Of a stretch of 64,000 nt of DNA, positions 1-12,279 are shown piece by piece. The stretch comes from Clitopilus passeckerianus (Eukaryota; Basidiomycota; Agaricomycetes; Agaricales; Entolomataceae). The stretch is from contig CALYLX010000113.1 of NCBI GenBank assembly GCA_944990035.1, forward strand, positions 186,001 through 250,000, given 5' to 3'. A model generated the notes under the pieces. That model made no database searches. It had not been told where the DNA came from and saw only the letters and a list, made by a program, of their open reading frames with translations. The first letter of the stretch is position 1. Each line of letters starts with the position of its first letter. The position numbers and the translations under genes were made by a program.

Positions 1-1172
1 ATCTGACGTTGTGCAGATCACTTATCTCGATTTTCTATAGAGGCCTGTCTCGCCAAGACCCCTGATGAGTCCTTTTTCGATGGGTTGCGAGAAATATGAG
101 CTTCTGAAGTAATGTTCTTATTGTCCAATCTATGGCAGGGGCAAGGGTAATGTTTCGACAACGAGTGATACCACTGGGTCATGGGGGTGACTGCAGTCGA
201 CGGAACTACAGAACCCGATCTTCATATGTTCATCGAGGAGTCTATAACACCCGATAGGATTATGAAGTTATTGAATAGGTCAGACGGAACTATCCACGTG
301 TGATCGCTATGGCTTCTATTCAGGAGTTTGTATGTCGATGATAACGGCGGCAGCCGCGCTCTTTTCCGCGTTTTGAATTTCGGTGCTCAAGCGCTAACAC
401 GACTCGGGGAACCTTGGTGGTTTATTGCAAGAGAAGAGAAGGCTTCTGTGACGGCTTTAAGGAAGTTTATAGAGGGAGAGTCCGAGTTGGAAGGAGAAGG
501 AGAAGGTTCTACATTGATCTGGCCTGGATTGTAAGTCGAAGTCCCTAAAACGACCATAAATGTGTAGGGGCGGAAGGTTCCGGTGCGGATCAGGCAACAG
601 GTTTGCAAGCTCTCAGGTCTATCGGGTCTCGTGGATGGTCGAGATGAACCTTCGTTTCGATAGAAGCCACGGTAAGGAGACGGATGATCGCCAGCGACTT
701 GGAGTTGTATTCAAAGTTGACAGGTGCGGTCAAGGGTTCGGTCCGATCAATCAACGACACGGCGTGTGTGGTGGTCACGGCCAACCTTGGTCATCCATCA
801 TCTGGCAGTTCACGTCCACGGGTTACGATAACGATCTTGAACTTTCGCCTCTGGCAAATAGGACGGTAAAGCGCAGGCAATCGGGACCTGTAAGTGGCGC
901 CCAAAGCAAGGCTTGCCCGCTAGGCCTTGAGGATGCCACTGAGCAACGAGTCTTCCCTCAGCAAGATAATTCAAACTTGGATACATTCAGCTACCTCCCA
1001 CGTCTACCTTACTAATTGCCACCATCGGCATCGGCTGCATAGTACGTATTGCAGCTGAACTCAGGTGGGAGTTAGCTTGTAATAGGTTGAGGAAAAAAGA
1101 AGTTAATAACGTAAAATTCTATCGAGAGGTATCAGACGTCTCTCACTGTAAGGCTACCCTCCAGGTAAAATC
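1..1172. other. Left edge; no supported gene, possible decayed ORFs
   Basis: Short plus-strand ORFs at 328-534 and 560-1015 can be bridged by a GT-AG pair near 532-567. The resulting protein resembles no family I recognise and its composition is uneven. A short stretch around 684-869 looks more protein-like but is soon closed by stops. This may be the tail of a decayed gene or the 3' flank of a neighbour outside the window. The stretch also contains the 3' flank of ATG17, which ends at 1173 on the other strand. Confidence 0.3.
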
Positions 1173-3281
1173 TCAAGGCGTATACGGTCTCACGTCTTCC
1201 TGGCCCTGTCCGGGTTCTCCCTCACTTCCATTGAGGTTCGCGTTGATCCTTTCCCTAGCCTCCGTGACCAGTGAGTCGTCGATCTCCGGCAAGTACTCCC
1301 AAACATCGTCACCCTCCCTGGCGATAACATTCCACCTGGTGGGCGCATTGCCCACACAAAGGCAGATGTCCTCCGGCAAGTGTACCCCATAAGACGAGTT
1401 GAATGACTGACGCACTTGGTTCTCCTCTGTAAGTATGGCAAATGTAGTGAGTATACGTCAGGAGACCTAAGTACAGCAGCTGAAGGAAGATAAGAAGACG
1501 GGGAAGACTAACCGTCACTCATATCCATCAATTGTCCTATCATACCTCGCACAATAGTGTCTGCCGCCTCCCTGTACTGTCTTCTCCTCGCCAATTCGAG
1601 CACAAGTTTATTGAACGCCAGTTGGTAACTGACATATTGTTCTTTAAGATGGATTAGTGTGTCGAATCGTTCATGAAGAGCTGAGAAGGCAGAGGGGCAT
1701 GTAGTGGAAATCGATAGTTGGAACGAAAGCATCTCTTCCATTATGGACTCGAGCGAGGAGAGATCATTTACAGTTTGAGCGAGAAGAGTAAGTTGAGCTT
1801 GGGAGGTTTTTTGTAAGGAGAGGAGCTTTTCGCTACGACAGAATAATAGTAATCAGAGCAAGTCGAATAAGAGGCGAGTATGTGAGGGGAAGAAACGTAC
1901 TGCTGTGTTTCTACGGCCTCACAGCTGTCCTCTAATTCGCCCAGAATCACAGGCAGCTCTTCTGTATCCCTATTCATTTCTATGAGATCTTCCTCGCTGA
2001 ATGCTTCTGTCCTCCCTGCTCCTGCACTGCCACCACTGCCGTCTGGAGAAGTCCCACCTCCACTAGCGCTTGCCTCGTCACTCTCCTGCAACGCCTGCGC
2101 CATCACACCGTAATGTGCAGTCAGGGACTCGAGCTGCACAGCCATGTCATTTGAAAGGTTATCTTGAAGGGTCAGAATCGACGTTAAGGTTGCTATGGTC
2201 GGAGGGTGTGAAGCCTGTGCGTCATGGTTTGATGACGATGGTGGCCGGAGAGGCGGGAACGTGGATGGTGAAGTCGCTAATGGGGAGAGGATGGTAGAGC
2301 CATATGTTAACTCGAAGGATAGCTCCAGTGAAGGGAGGGATGATCGAATGGTCTCAACAGTGGTCATGAGTGTTTCGGGGTATTGGTCCGTCTGAGCCAA
2401 CGTCCTCTAAAGATGGACATCAAGAACGCATCAGGTGCGAAGAAAGAAAAAGGTGAGAAGGAATATCCCACCTCGAGCTGCGTTCTGTCCTCCTCAATGC
2501 TATCATACAATTCTTCGATAGCAGCGTCATCGACAAAATCACGGAGGGTTTTCCATCTCGACCTGTCATTCATCCGGCTTGAGCCCTTTTCAGCGCCACT
2601 CTTTGAGCTAGTGTTGACGTTGCTCCCTCTCAGGGAACGGGCGGGAGAATGTAATACAGGAGAGTGGGGAGGTCGAATGGTGGATGAAGGGCTGTGTGAG
2701 GCGTTAGACACAGATCCCCCAGTTGGACCAGACAAAGGCGCATTGCTTGCAGATCCTTCGTTTGAATGTTGAAGGCCGAAGAGCGAGGAAGATGGGGAGT
2801 CACTGCTGGTGCTGTGGAAGTCGGGAGGTACATGTTGTGTGCCGAGGGATTCCAGAATCGAATCAAGGGAGTCAGTATGTTGATTCCTTAGAGTGTCCCA
2901 TTCCTATACATGCAATATATATGAGAGACCTTGTCCGGGAAATAAAGCGAAGGAAAAGCGGACCTGGAGTTGGTTCTGGAGCGTTGACCGTTTCTCTTCA
3001 ATGGTCTTCGCCACTATGACCACAAGCTGTTCTCAGAAGCACCTTTAATTTTCAGCAAGCTGAAGTAGAGGAGATTCCGGGCACACCTTAAGCTGCTCAT
3101 TGACAGCGTTTGTAACCCACCTGACCTTCGCGTCAAGTGCCAGTATATTGATAGCGGCTTTGGCAGAAGAGTTGGAAATGGCGTGGGCGCGTGAGCAAAG
3201 TTGTTCCCCGTGTTGCAAAGCTTTCTTAGATTGAAGAACAAGAGAAACCAAGTGAGGTTGCTCTTGGGACGGAGAGGACAT
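1173..3281 (-). CDS. ATG17: Autophagy scaffold protein Atg17
   Basis: Atg17 is the scaffold of the Atg1/ULK kinase complex and organises the phagophore assembly site. The model is complement(join(1173..1426,1513..1832,1901..2406,2472..2903,2964..3026,3087..3281)), 589 aa, with every junction GT-AG and in phase. Family hallmarks visible are an N-terminal helix (LVSLVLQSKKALQHGEQLC), a segment EEKRSTLQNQL then EWDTLRNQHTDSLDSILESL, a conserved VPPDFH, a Ser-rich linker, FVDDAAIEELYDSIEEDR, long helical coiled-coil regions, and the C-terminal YGVHLPEDICLCVGNAPTRW. Start: the Met at 3281 gives MSSPSQEQP, the usual form; in-frame Met codons at 3293 and 3308 are alternatives. The linker between about residues 115 and 160 is low complexity. 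Identification rests on family pattern and domain order. Small details of the first two introns are inferred. Confidence 0.88.
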
Positions 3282-5412
3282 GGTAGACCTCATCAACAAT
3301 GGTGGCAACTGTTCGAGGAAGGCTGTTTGGCCGACGGCCTTCTATATTTGGCAGTCGCGGACTGTCAATGTCCATCAAGTACGGTCACCACAAACTAAAG
3401 CATTTCTGCACTGAATAAGTATGCTGGGTTGGGTTTTACCATTGAATTGCAGATATAGCCTTCCAATGGTCAAGCTTGGTATCAAACCTGGGACTCGATT
3501 GTCTTGAGCCTAATACAGCACGATTCTTCAATTCTAGATCCATGCTAGGTTTTCTCCGATCCCACTATCATACAGGCAAATTTGTGAACCCTGTTTAAGG
3601 TTGTCTGTTCAGCAAACGTTCCAAGAGGCTATTCCTCTTGGCCGCTGTGCGTGGTTCCCGGCGTGTCGGCGAGCATGGGACAAGAATATAGGCTCCTACC
3701 ACCAAAAAACCGCGGATCTAACCTCGATGCTCGCCATGCCTCAACCGCTCGGACCTAGAGACTAATGAAATCTGTTTAATGCAACTCCTTTGAAACATAT
3801 GTACGAAGCCTCTGCAAATCTCGAGCCTCTCAAATTCCAACAGCCTCCTATTCACGCGGAGGCTACGTACCACAAGACTTGAGAACTATCAGGTTTCCCA
3901 TATCCTAGCACTATATCATACAGCTCAACTCCAGCTATAAGATACACTTATAGATATTCGAGCTGAACCTCCTTTCCTCTTCATCTTGACTACTTCCCCC
4001 GAGCGTCAAGGACTCAGGGGTAGGATCTACCCTAGTAAACTGCTTTCTGGAATTAACTTGAGCGCTTCGCACTGCCGGCGACCGATTGTAAACCGACCAT
4101 ATTCCTCGGACCAAGACTGATTCCTTGAGTTCATACAATTCGTCCAACGTTCTGCAGAAAGCGAGGAACTCCACCCATCGTCCATTGGTAGAGTCACCTG
4201 CGCCCGTAGACCCCTCATTAGGCCCTCAAGAGGGTTTCTAAGATTTCGTGGCCGTTTTTCAAGTGGGGACTAAGTCCACCTGCGCTAATTAGTCCCTTGT
4301 TCTCTAGTTGGTTGGGTAAGTGGGGATCACCGAGGTAAATGCAATGCCGATCATCGGCTCCCCTTACTTACCAAGGACTCGTAACATCTATTCAAAGTTC
4401 GAAGCGCTTGTACACCACATTCACCCGCTTCTCTGCTGCTTCTAGTTAGCAGAGCAGATAGAAATTTAAAGAATGAATTGGAGAGGGTTTCCATGCGTCC
4501 AGGGTCCAGCGTCCAATGATATTTCTACCTATGCCGTAACGTATGTATACATATCACAACTTTCTGTTGGGTATCGAGCGTATGTCAAAGGTACCTGCCA
4601 GTTGAGTGACAGCTATTCAGTACGGCCATGTGCTATTTATCCTAGTCTAATAGTGTAGGGTCTAGAAACAATAACGTCCACTCGGACGACTAGGTCTAGA
4701 CCAAGCACCATGTTCCGCTTGTTACCCGCTATCGCCTCAGATACGAGATAAGCGGCTACTTCTGGACAATTCGTTTTGGGAATAGCAAAGCCGGATCCAT
4801 GAAAGTTGAAACTGCTGAAAGGGATACCCACCCAGGCGATATCACAACTCATCGTCAAAGATTGACTCGCAAATAAGTTCTCTTCCACATGGAACCGGTG
4901 CCTATTTTTGGTTTGCAGGAGATTGCTTCAAACCTACTTCATGCCCAGCGGTGCGCCGCCCTGCATCTTGATGACTGAAGATCAACCTTTCGAAAGAGCA
5001 GGCGCACCATACGAAGAGTACTGTGGGAAGCCGCAGTCTACAATAACGAGAATCTCCTCCATATGAGTCTGCAGTGGTTGGCTCAGATCTGGGGAAACAT
5101 ACGCGAGTTTGGCGGAAAGCGGCTCTCCACCCATTGAGCTGGATTGTCAGCGAAATGATCAGACCTCAGGGCTCATGAGAGCCTGGGCTCGCCGATGCGG
5201 CAGCAGACACTTCCGGAAGGCGGTGTAACTGGTGCAGAACAGCCCTATTCCCACCCCGGAGTGGTACAAGACACCGAAGGAGGATCACTTGATTAAACAT
5301 AAGTAAATTCCACGGAACAGATCATAGAGGGTCGTCAATAAAAGTCCAGAAGCCATCGGAATATTAATCCTAATAATAAATGGGCCACCGAACTCGCAAA
5401 ATCGTCTGTCCT
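3282..5412. other. Intergenic stretch, no supported gene
   Basis: Only short, overlapping ORFs under 85 codons are present on both strands (for example 3935-4174 and 4637-4888 on the minus strand). None can be extended by plausible splicing into a recognisable protein. The first few hundred bases are the 5' flank of ATG17. The last part is the 3' flank of the BTB gene. I see no tRNA and no clear repeat. Confidence 0.4.
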
Positions 5413-6469
5413 CTAAATTGTTCGCTAAAATTTGAAGTGAGGACGAGGACAGTGAGTGCCATGGGTATTACGAACCTTGACAATGACCCATTGTGCTATG
5501 ATATTCTTCAACCTCGATTGCAAAGCCTCTTTACATAGATCGCACTCCAGCCGGTCGTCCAAGGAGTTGAATGCTGTCATGATCGCACTCGTCGAAAGAT
5601 CTAAGATCCCTGTCAGGTTACACAAAGTTTAGACTATGTGACGTGCCTACAACTAACCAGGCCGTGGGTCCCAAGCCAGGTGCGCCGCAACAAGAGCCCA
5701 AGCGCGACCAAGTTTCTTCTGTTCGTCGAAACCACATTGTTTGGTCGGAGCATGAGGATACGGCGCCGGAAGGATGATGCTTTTTAGAGCTGTTGAGCGG
5801 CCAAGGTGCAGGGCCAGTAGTTTTTTCATATAGATAGGCCCAATGCGACATGCCATCTCGTCTGACATATTTGGGATGGAAAGTGAGAGCAAGTGCGAGG
5901 AGGCCGAGGAAGCAAGATACTGAATATCAAATTGGGCTGCGAGAGCGTAGACCTCCAAGGGGAAGAGTGGGGCGAATGCGAGAATGATATTGTAACAAGG
6001 GTTAGTCGGCACGAGATACGCCTTAACATCGACCTCGTACTTTGGCATCGCTGTGATAGCGTCGAGGATTGTGCGCAACGACGGGGCACGGTCGACGTAC
6101 GGGAGACCGTAGAGGAAATGGGCCATAACGTCCACAATCTCAGATGTCTCCGGGATTTGGGCTAGACGCTCTCCTGAGGCTGATACGTCGCAATGGGCAA
6201 TGACCTGACGAAAGGCATTGGTCGAGTGCTTGCAAACTACCTCGATGCTTAGGTAGAAGAGAACTTGGTCGATCGTGATTAATGTTAGGTCCGAGTCTGT
6301 CTGGTATGCTCCCGGATGGAAGGAATCTGCTACCGTGACGATAGGCTAAGTGACTGGTCAGTTGGTTCTGCACGATATCGGAATGAACGCTGGGCCGTAC
6401 CATGCTCTGCATCTGGCAGTGCTGAGCAGAAATGTTCTCGTTCCAATAATGATCCATGGCTAAGGTCAT
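5413..6469 (-). CDS. BTB/POZ domain protein (agaricomycete type)
   Basis: Model complement(join(5413..5424,5476..5609,5658..6345,6401..6469)), 300 aa, all introns GT-AG and in phase. BTB domains mediate dimerisation and often recruit substrates to Cul3 ligases; the target here is unknown. Visible BTB features are SDLTLITIDQVLFYLSIEVV near residue 35, matching the usual D-L-x-L-x-S/T-x-D-x-V-x-F-Y start, then VVCKHSTNAFRQVI, and a helical C-terminal half containing LFPLEVYALAAQFDIQYLA, GPIYMKKLLALHLGRSTALK and LECDLCKEALQSRL. This is the pattern of a large agaricomycete paralogue family. The last exon is only 12 nt and encodes RTI plus the stop, which matches the family's usual ending. Either ATG 6469 or ATG 6457 could start it. 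The first exon (23 aa) is the least certain part. Confidence 0.75.
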
Positions 6470-9400
6470 AAGCGTGAGCAGAGGTACTTGGTTATCTGGT
6501 GAGCGACAAATTACGCGCTGTACTGCTTCTCTGAGCAGGTATTTGTATGGTAATATACACCCTGTGATTTCCGAGTTTTTGGAAACAGGATGGGCAAGAA
6601 TCGGTGTAGAATGTTCGATCGCGTTGAACCCTTCTTCGACACCGAAACCCGATGAAGTCCCTACGCGAAGCGGATTCGAAGAGCTCTTGAATATGTGGGT
6701 ATCTTATTTAGTGCAGATTGCCGAGGTAGGTCCCTCTTCAGAAAATTTTAGGGGTGGAATGGGCGTAAGGTCCCAAAGCTGCATACAAACGGGTATCGTT
6801 CACATGTTCTTGAATATGTTGTCGGAAAGGGCCACAAATATGATCGAATCTCGATTCCTGGTGTCCTGACAAGTCCGTCTGAAAGCCAGTTCTTTGGTTC
6901 GCTGGAAGGCGCATGACCATAGAGGTTACTCCCAGGGGATCGGAAGACCTTCGAGTGGCGTACTGTGAGAGGTAAAGGCGTATGGGGCAAAGAAGTTTTG
7001 TGGCTGTACAACGCATGGTAAGCCAACTTTCGTTGTGTCGGACTTAGTGTCGGCTGAGGCGACAACAACAAACATTTTGTAGTAGCGCGGACCCAAGCTC
7101 TGATCTTGGCATCCACGTACCTTTTACACTTTTCGACAGTATTAATAAACCTACGTCCTTCCCTGGCTTAGTCATGTCTAGTCACCACAAATTCAGTCGA
7201 ACGGTCCCATAGTATGATATATCACAACCCATAGCTGATCGGCGTCCTGTGATGACTCGGCATAATCTGGGCTATCGCAGGGCTTCTCTAGGAAATAAGG
7301 GGGTGGCGGCCCCAACGCCTGACCGGGATCCGGACTAGAAGGTTGGCCTAGACTGGAATAGGTTCGCTTGACCTGCGTACGCTGGCTTCAAACTGGATTT
7401 CAAGCTCAAGCCTTCAATGGCTTTGAGAGGGCGCATTCGTCTCTGACGCCGCAAGCATCGGTGGTTCCAGCAGAGAATGAAGGTCTGAAGAGGGCAGGGA
7501 CCACGTCAAACGTCTTCAATCGTTGAGTGAGGCAAATATAAGGGCTTTGCCTGCGCTTCGGAGAGATATGCAGTCTCTGCTCAGAGGTTCGTCCAGCATC
7601 GATGAATGACCCTGCTTCTAGTAGTAAGCAGCATGGAAGTCATTCCGAGTCCAGCTTAGAATCAGCCCGCGTCCCGCAGTCCCAGCTCACCGAGTTCTGG
7701 CTATAGCGGATAGCGAACGACGGCCTCACCGACAACCTCGTTTTTGGGTGCGTCGAAGACCCTTGCAACATGGCATGCACTGTCTCAAGATAGATGTGGA
7801 TCTTCGCCATGCCATTTAAACTGCCAGGTCTTTGTGGGAATCTTTCGGAAGCATCGTCTCATCTAATTCTTCCCTCGAGTCCCAAGGTCAGATGGGAAGG
7901 CCTTTTCCTTATTCTGCCGAGATCGATTGGTGCCACACGGGGCCTCTGTGTAAAGAAAGGGTACTTGAATCAGCTGCGCTTCTCTACCAGTGATAGGCCC
8001 GCCTCTAATTTGCTGTTCGGAACGAAGTTCCCCCTATGCTATATTCTAAAGAGCCTCCTTCTCTCAACTTGACGACTCGAACGAGATCCGGCATCAAGGT
8101 CAACGTTGATGTATTCGACTACTCGAAATAACAATTGTTCTCTGTGCGCCCGTGATTTCTATCCAACAGCAAAGTGAGAATTATTCTAATCCCTGCTGGG
8201 GCGTATCAGGAAACCCTGACCTGAATCCGAAGGCGTGAATGTGATGTGAAATGTAATCCCTACAGCAACTCATGTTCCTCGGACTTGGAAAAGGGTGTGT
8301 TAGTGGAGCTCCGTCTGTGTCAAAGCTTGAATTCAAATAAAGGTTCCTGACTCATGTTCTAGAAATCATGACGTGCCCACATACGCGATCTCACCGCCGG
8401 GAAACTAGGGCGCTACGCAACTCTCGCCCTAGGCTGTGGCAGAACCCTTGACTCTCTGAGGCTACCATCGGACTTGTTCTTGGCTGACGGATTCGACCCT
8501 GACTCTTGTCTATTCGAACTCGAGGTTGCCGTACAGCGTCGCACTCCAAGGCTACTGCTGTCGACTTACGAGCGGTAATGATCAGCAAAAAGCCACATGA
8601 GAATGTACCGATCAATGAGATGACGGAGGCATCTCTAGATGCCAATGATCTATTTCGCAACACTGAGGTACGTCGTCTAACCAGTCACTCGGCCAACCGC
8701 ACCGTACTACTTAAGTAGATTCTTGTATTTAGGCATAGAACGCTTGGGGGCCGCGGCTCACTGGGACGAGATTATACACGCCTGCCTCCGTGCCCCACTG
8801 GTGTTGTATACTCGTGCCCATCAAATTTTGTATTGGAGATCTGCCATTCCAAAAATGAGGATAGTCTTCGAATTTGAATACGTATTCAACAACCCAAAGC
8901 ATCACGGCCGAGGTAGGACATGCCATATCCAGCCATAGGAACCTGGTGGCGCATGGGAGGAGTCCCCCTCTAACATCAAAACAGATGGGTGGTGCTTGAA
9001 TCGTGATTCTCTTATTTCTTCCGGCCTTCATTTAGCGTCGAGTGAATGATCAGAATTCATTCCTTTCCAACCCAGTGGGACACGCTGGCCTTTTTCAGCA
9101 CAAACCGCTTCCAGCGACTGCTTCTGAATATACCATTGCCAATTTGGCCCAACAAGGCGACGACTCGTGATAAAGCTATTCGACTTGATGGGAGTAGAGA
9201 ATTTGCAACTCAGATGCCAATATCCCTTCGTTAGGTGGGCCAACCCGTATTTGTTGCTATCAGCAACCTGACTGATTCTTGCTCCCAGGCATATGGTAGA
9301 CGTACGAACAGAGGATCTCGGACGTAGGTTCGGTGTTAGTGGTCACCGTGCGTATTATCCGAGTCTGCCAAAGTTGGCTTGCACGAGTTACATATCCTTT

Positions 9401-11732
9401 GATCGACGCGTTTTCATGGGCAGACCGAACGGGGCAGGATAGATCATTGCATTGTGTTGTACCCTTGAGGCAAGATCTGGGATTTTTCGCTCATTCTGGG
9501 AGGCTCGGAGGGTTGGTTTCAGGCAGTATGGAAGTCCCAATAGGATGGCGCGGCAGCCATATAAAACCACAAGTTTCGATTTCCGGATAAAAGGGACCCT
9601 AATTGCAAATAGAATTCAAGAATGTTTCTGATTGTAGCAGCCGCAACCATCGGACGATGTATTATACTTGTCAGAGCCCATGATAACAAGAATTAGACCT
9701 TCGAAAAAGGAAGTTCAGTGGCGTTCTGTTGAAAGAAATGTAGCAAGCAGGTGAAAAGCCATACCTAGAATCGATGGGCAAATGATTACAGATTATTGGA
9801 GAGGGCCTTGACTCCGGATCCAAAAACGCAACTGATTATCTAGCTTCTATGAGGCTTGTGCCATGTATGACAGGCTCCAGGCATCGACATTCTCCGTTTA
9901 CGATAGATCTAACGCCTCTTAGGCGCAGCGAATATCAAGCCCACAAGTCAAGATATTTTTAAGTAAAGATGTCCTTGACACTTCGAGAAAACACACCCAA
10001 CCCTGCTCTAATTGTGGGTGCCAAGGGTCCTTGACGCACATCTCAATGAACTAAATCCAGGGATTAACATCATCAAATCTGGTCATAGTCAAGCTTTAAC
10101 CACTGTAGATCACAAGAGGTAATTATTTTCTTGAAGTCCATGTCAAGATTCATGGCGGTCTGCTGTCTGAGGTGGTGATCAGGCATCCAGTATACGGAAC
10201 TATAGCCGTGTTTCTGTCCAGTAGGATCCTTGACAGCGACTTCGACAATTAGTAATTCAGTTGGACGGATACTTCCTGTATAATATCCTAAAATAACGGC
10301 TTCATTCCCAGAGTGAGAGAGAACTTGAACTCAGATTCAAAACTCGTCCTTTGGTGCCTATGTAGCCTTAGTGACGATTTGTCGCAGACCCCACATCCCA
10401 TCTTCCATCGGAAGACTTAATTAGATTTCCCATCCGTGCCATGCCTACAGCTGTAGTGAGTGCTCGGGTAGCTCGAGGAGGGGTTTTGAGTAAGAGTACC
10501 AGCCAAACAGTATCCTGGCACTCCAGAAATGCGGACTAGCTTGGTTACAGTTGGCATGGGTTTCATATCATCGTTCATTTGTGGAAGACTGGAAAGACTG
10601 CCTGAGATTATTTTTCTGGAAGGTGTCATTGCCCGTTCAAGAAACCGTTAACAAAGTAACTTGCCGACCTTTCATGAATATGTTAGAAACTTCTTCAAAG
10701 CAATTTCATTGTGAACATGGTGCCTGGTGCACATTGGCTGGGGGCTCCCTTAGTTGGGTTGTAATTGCGGTGTCATCCTGCAGTCGTGGTTTATGGCTGG
10801 AGATTGAGGGCATGTTTATAAGGCAATATTTTGGGTTAGAAAGGCTGCTCTGAACAACAGCTGAATTCATCAAAATAGATATGGGGGTTCTCGGGCATTG
10901 GAAAAGATTATCCGAGTCGGTACAAATTTATATGATGATGTAATCGCAGCAAGGTGCCCCATAGCACAATTTCCCATGCACAATTACTCTTGGCCTGTTG
11001 GCCCTTGGAAGTTTGATTGCAAGTTAGAAGGGAGTCATGCTGCAATCTGAAGACATTCTCTTTGCAGAGGGAGTTGTGCATCTTGAATCAAGAATATTCA
11101 AGATGTTCAGTTCCTCCTTCGTGATAGGAATATATGATTCATATACAAATGGAGTGAATCACTATAACGGGTTGGTCAATGATCATTTTCTGTTCCAAGA
11201 ATTTGCAAGCTGGTACAAACTCCAATTTGATCAGTAACTTTCAGTTTGCCCTAAGACAATACTTGTTAGCCTTAAATGATGCCATCAACATTATCCTACC
11301 TCTCCGTTTGATCTTCAGTAATCAAACCATGGTATACAGCACCCTAACTGACCAATGACGAAAAAGTCAAATTTGCACACCTTCGCCCCCGGCCCTTGAC
11401 CTTGCCCTCTCCAGCTCCACTCTCAAGTCTATCTGAAGGTCCTGCTCAACCCTGACTGTGATTCTTGCCCACTTTGTTCCATCAGGAAAATCAAAATCTA
11501 CTTAACCTATCTTGACCCTTCTTGGACCTGTTTTACTTGATCCGGTCTTGGCCAATTTGTAGCCAAGTTGATCAAGTAATGGCAAGCTAGATTTTTTCCA
11601 ACAAGACTAGATAATGCACCAGGAGATTATCAAGATTGGAATTTTGTGACCAGAAGACTAGTTTTGACACCAGAACACCTACCAAAATGCAAGAGCTGAA
11701 GCAAGTTTACTCAAGGTATTTGTTAAGCTAGT
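6470..11732. other. Gene-poor, decayed 5.3-kb stretch left of the retroelement
   Basis: No ORF above 125 codons and no model can be supported. A few pieces look like remnants of coding sequence: minus-strand ORFs at 6748-7116 and 8729-9031, and a plus-strand piece around 8440-8720. None matches a family I recognise and frames break quickly. From about 9.6 kb the DNA becomes more AT-rich. The only clearly interpretable sequence is 11719-11732, which matches the reverse complement of the retroelement's U5/leader junction (see findings). Confidence 0.45.
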
Positions 11733-12195
11733 TGTTACAGTTACCTTGGATACGCACCCGGACTCTTTTTCCCTTCTTACTAATTCACTGTTACTACTTC
11801 GGCCCGCTTACCCCTACTTGATTACTTTACAATGCTGCGCATTATTCATCTTTCTTACATTGATTACTCAGTATTCTCACGATTGTGAGATACTTGTACT
11901 ATATTTACTTATTGTGACTCATAGTGACTCTTACCCCGACTCACTCTGAGTCATACTTATTTTTAATTACACAGCATTGCTGCGCAATGCCCAACCCTTA
12001 GCCCTACCAACCTTGTATAAATACTTTCACGCTTTTGGTTTTGCTTCCCCAGCTTGACCTAAAAGCCTATACATTGCTATTTGCTTTAACATCAACTTGC
12101 TCGATTACTCTCGCTTGTCTCTACAAAGGCTGGTAAAAGACTAAGCAGCTGAACCCTTGATACTTGTTTAAGTGAGTAGCGATACTAGCTTAACA
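11733..12195 (+). repeat. 5' LTR
   Basis: 463 bp, begins TGTTACAG and ends CTTAACA, with 5-bp terminal inverted repeats TGTTA/TAACA. It contains a TATA box at 12016. It is longer than the 3' LTR (450 bp) mainly because of a 9-10 nt segment near 11895. The inverted copy at 21603-22064 matches this LTR, not the 3' one. Confidence 0.93.
12016..12060 (+). promoter_or_regulatory. LTR core promoter and predicted self-primer
   Basis: TATAAATA lies at 12016-12023. About 34 nt downstream, where the transcript should begin, is CAGCTTGACCT (12050-12060). This 11-mer is complementary to the primer-binding site at 12198-12208 with a single G-U wobble. An RNA starting here could therefore fold back and prime its own reverse transcription, as Tf1/sushi elements do with the first 11 nt of their RNA. 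The same 11-mer is kept in the 3' LTR. The transcription start is inferred from TATA spacing. Confidence 0.6.
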
Positions 12196-12197
12196 AA

Positions 12198-12208
12198 AGG
12201 TTAAGCTG
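12198..12208 (+). other. Primer-binding site, self-priming type
   Basis: AGGTTAAGCTG begins 2 nt after the 5' LTR ends. It pairs with the predicted 5' end of the element's own RNA (12050-12060) over 11 nt with one G-U pair. I did not recognise a tRNA 3' end in it. Confidence 0.55.
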
Positions 12209-12279
12209 ATCTGATAGCCCACTCATCGCAAGCATAGGCCACAACCACCAACCACCCGACTGCAAGAGGTACACCACTC

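Noticed and set aside
3460..3540. String resembling a tRNA T-arm on the minus strand (TCGAGTCCC)
   Set aside because: Flanking sequence does not form the other arms.
12190..12207. Hairpin AGCTTAAC/GTTAAGCT across the LTR end as a stand-alone regulatory stem
   Set aside because: It is more simply explained by the primer-binding site lying next to the LTR terminus, which shares the sequence. Pairing with the RNA 5' end fits the position and length better.
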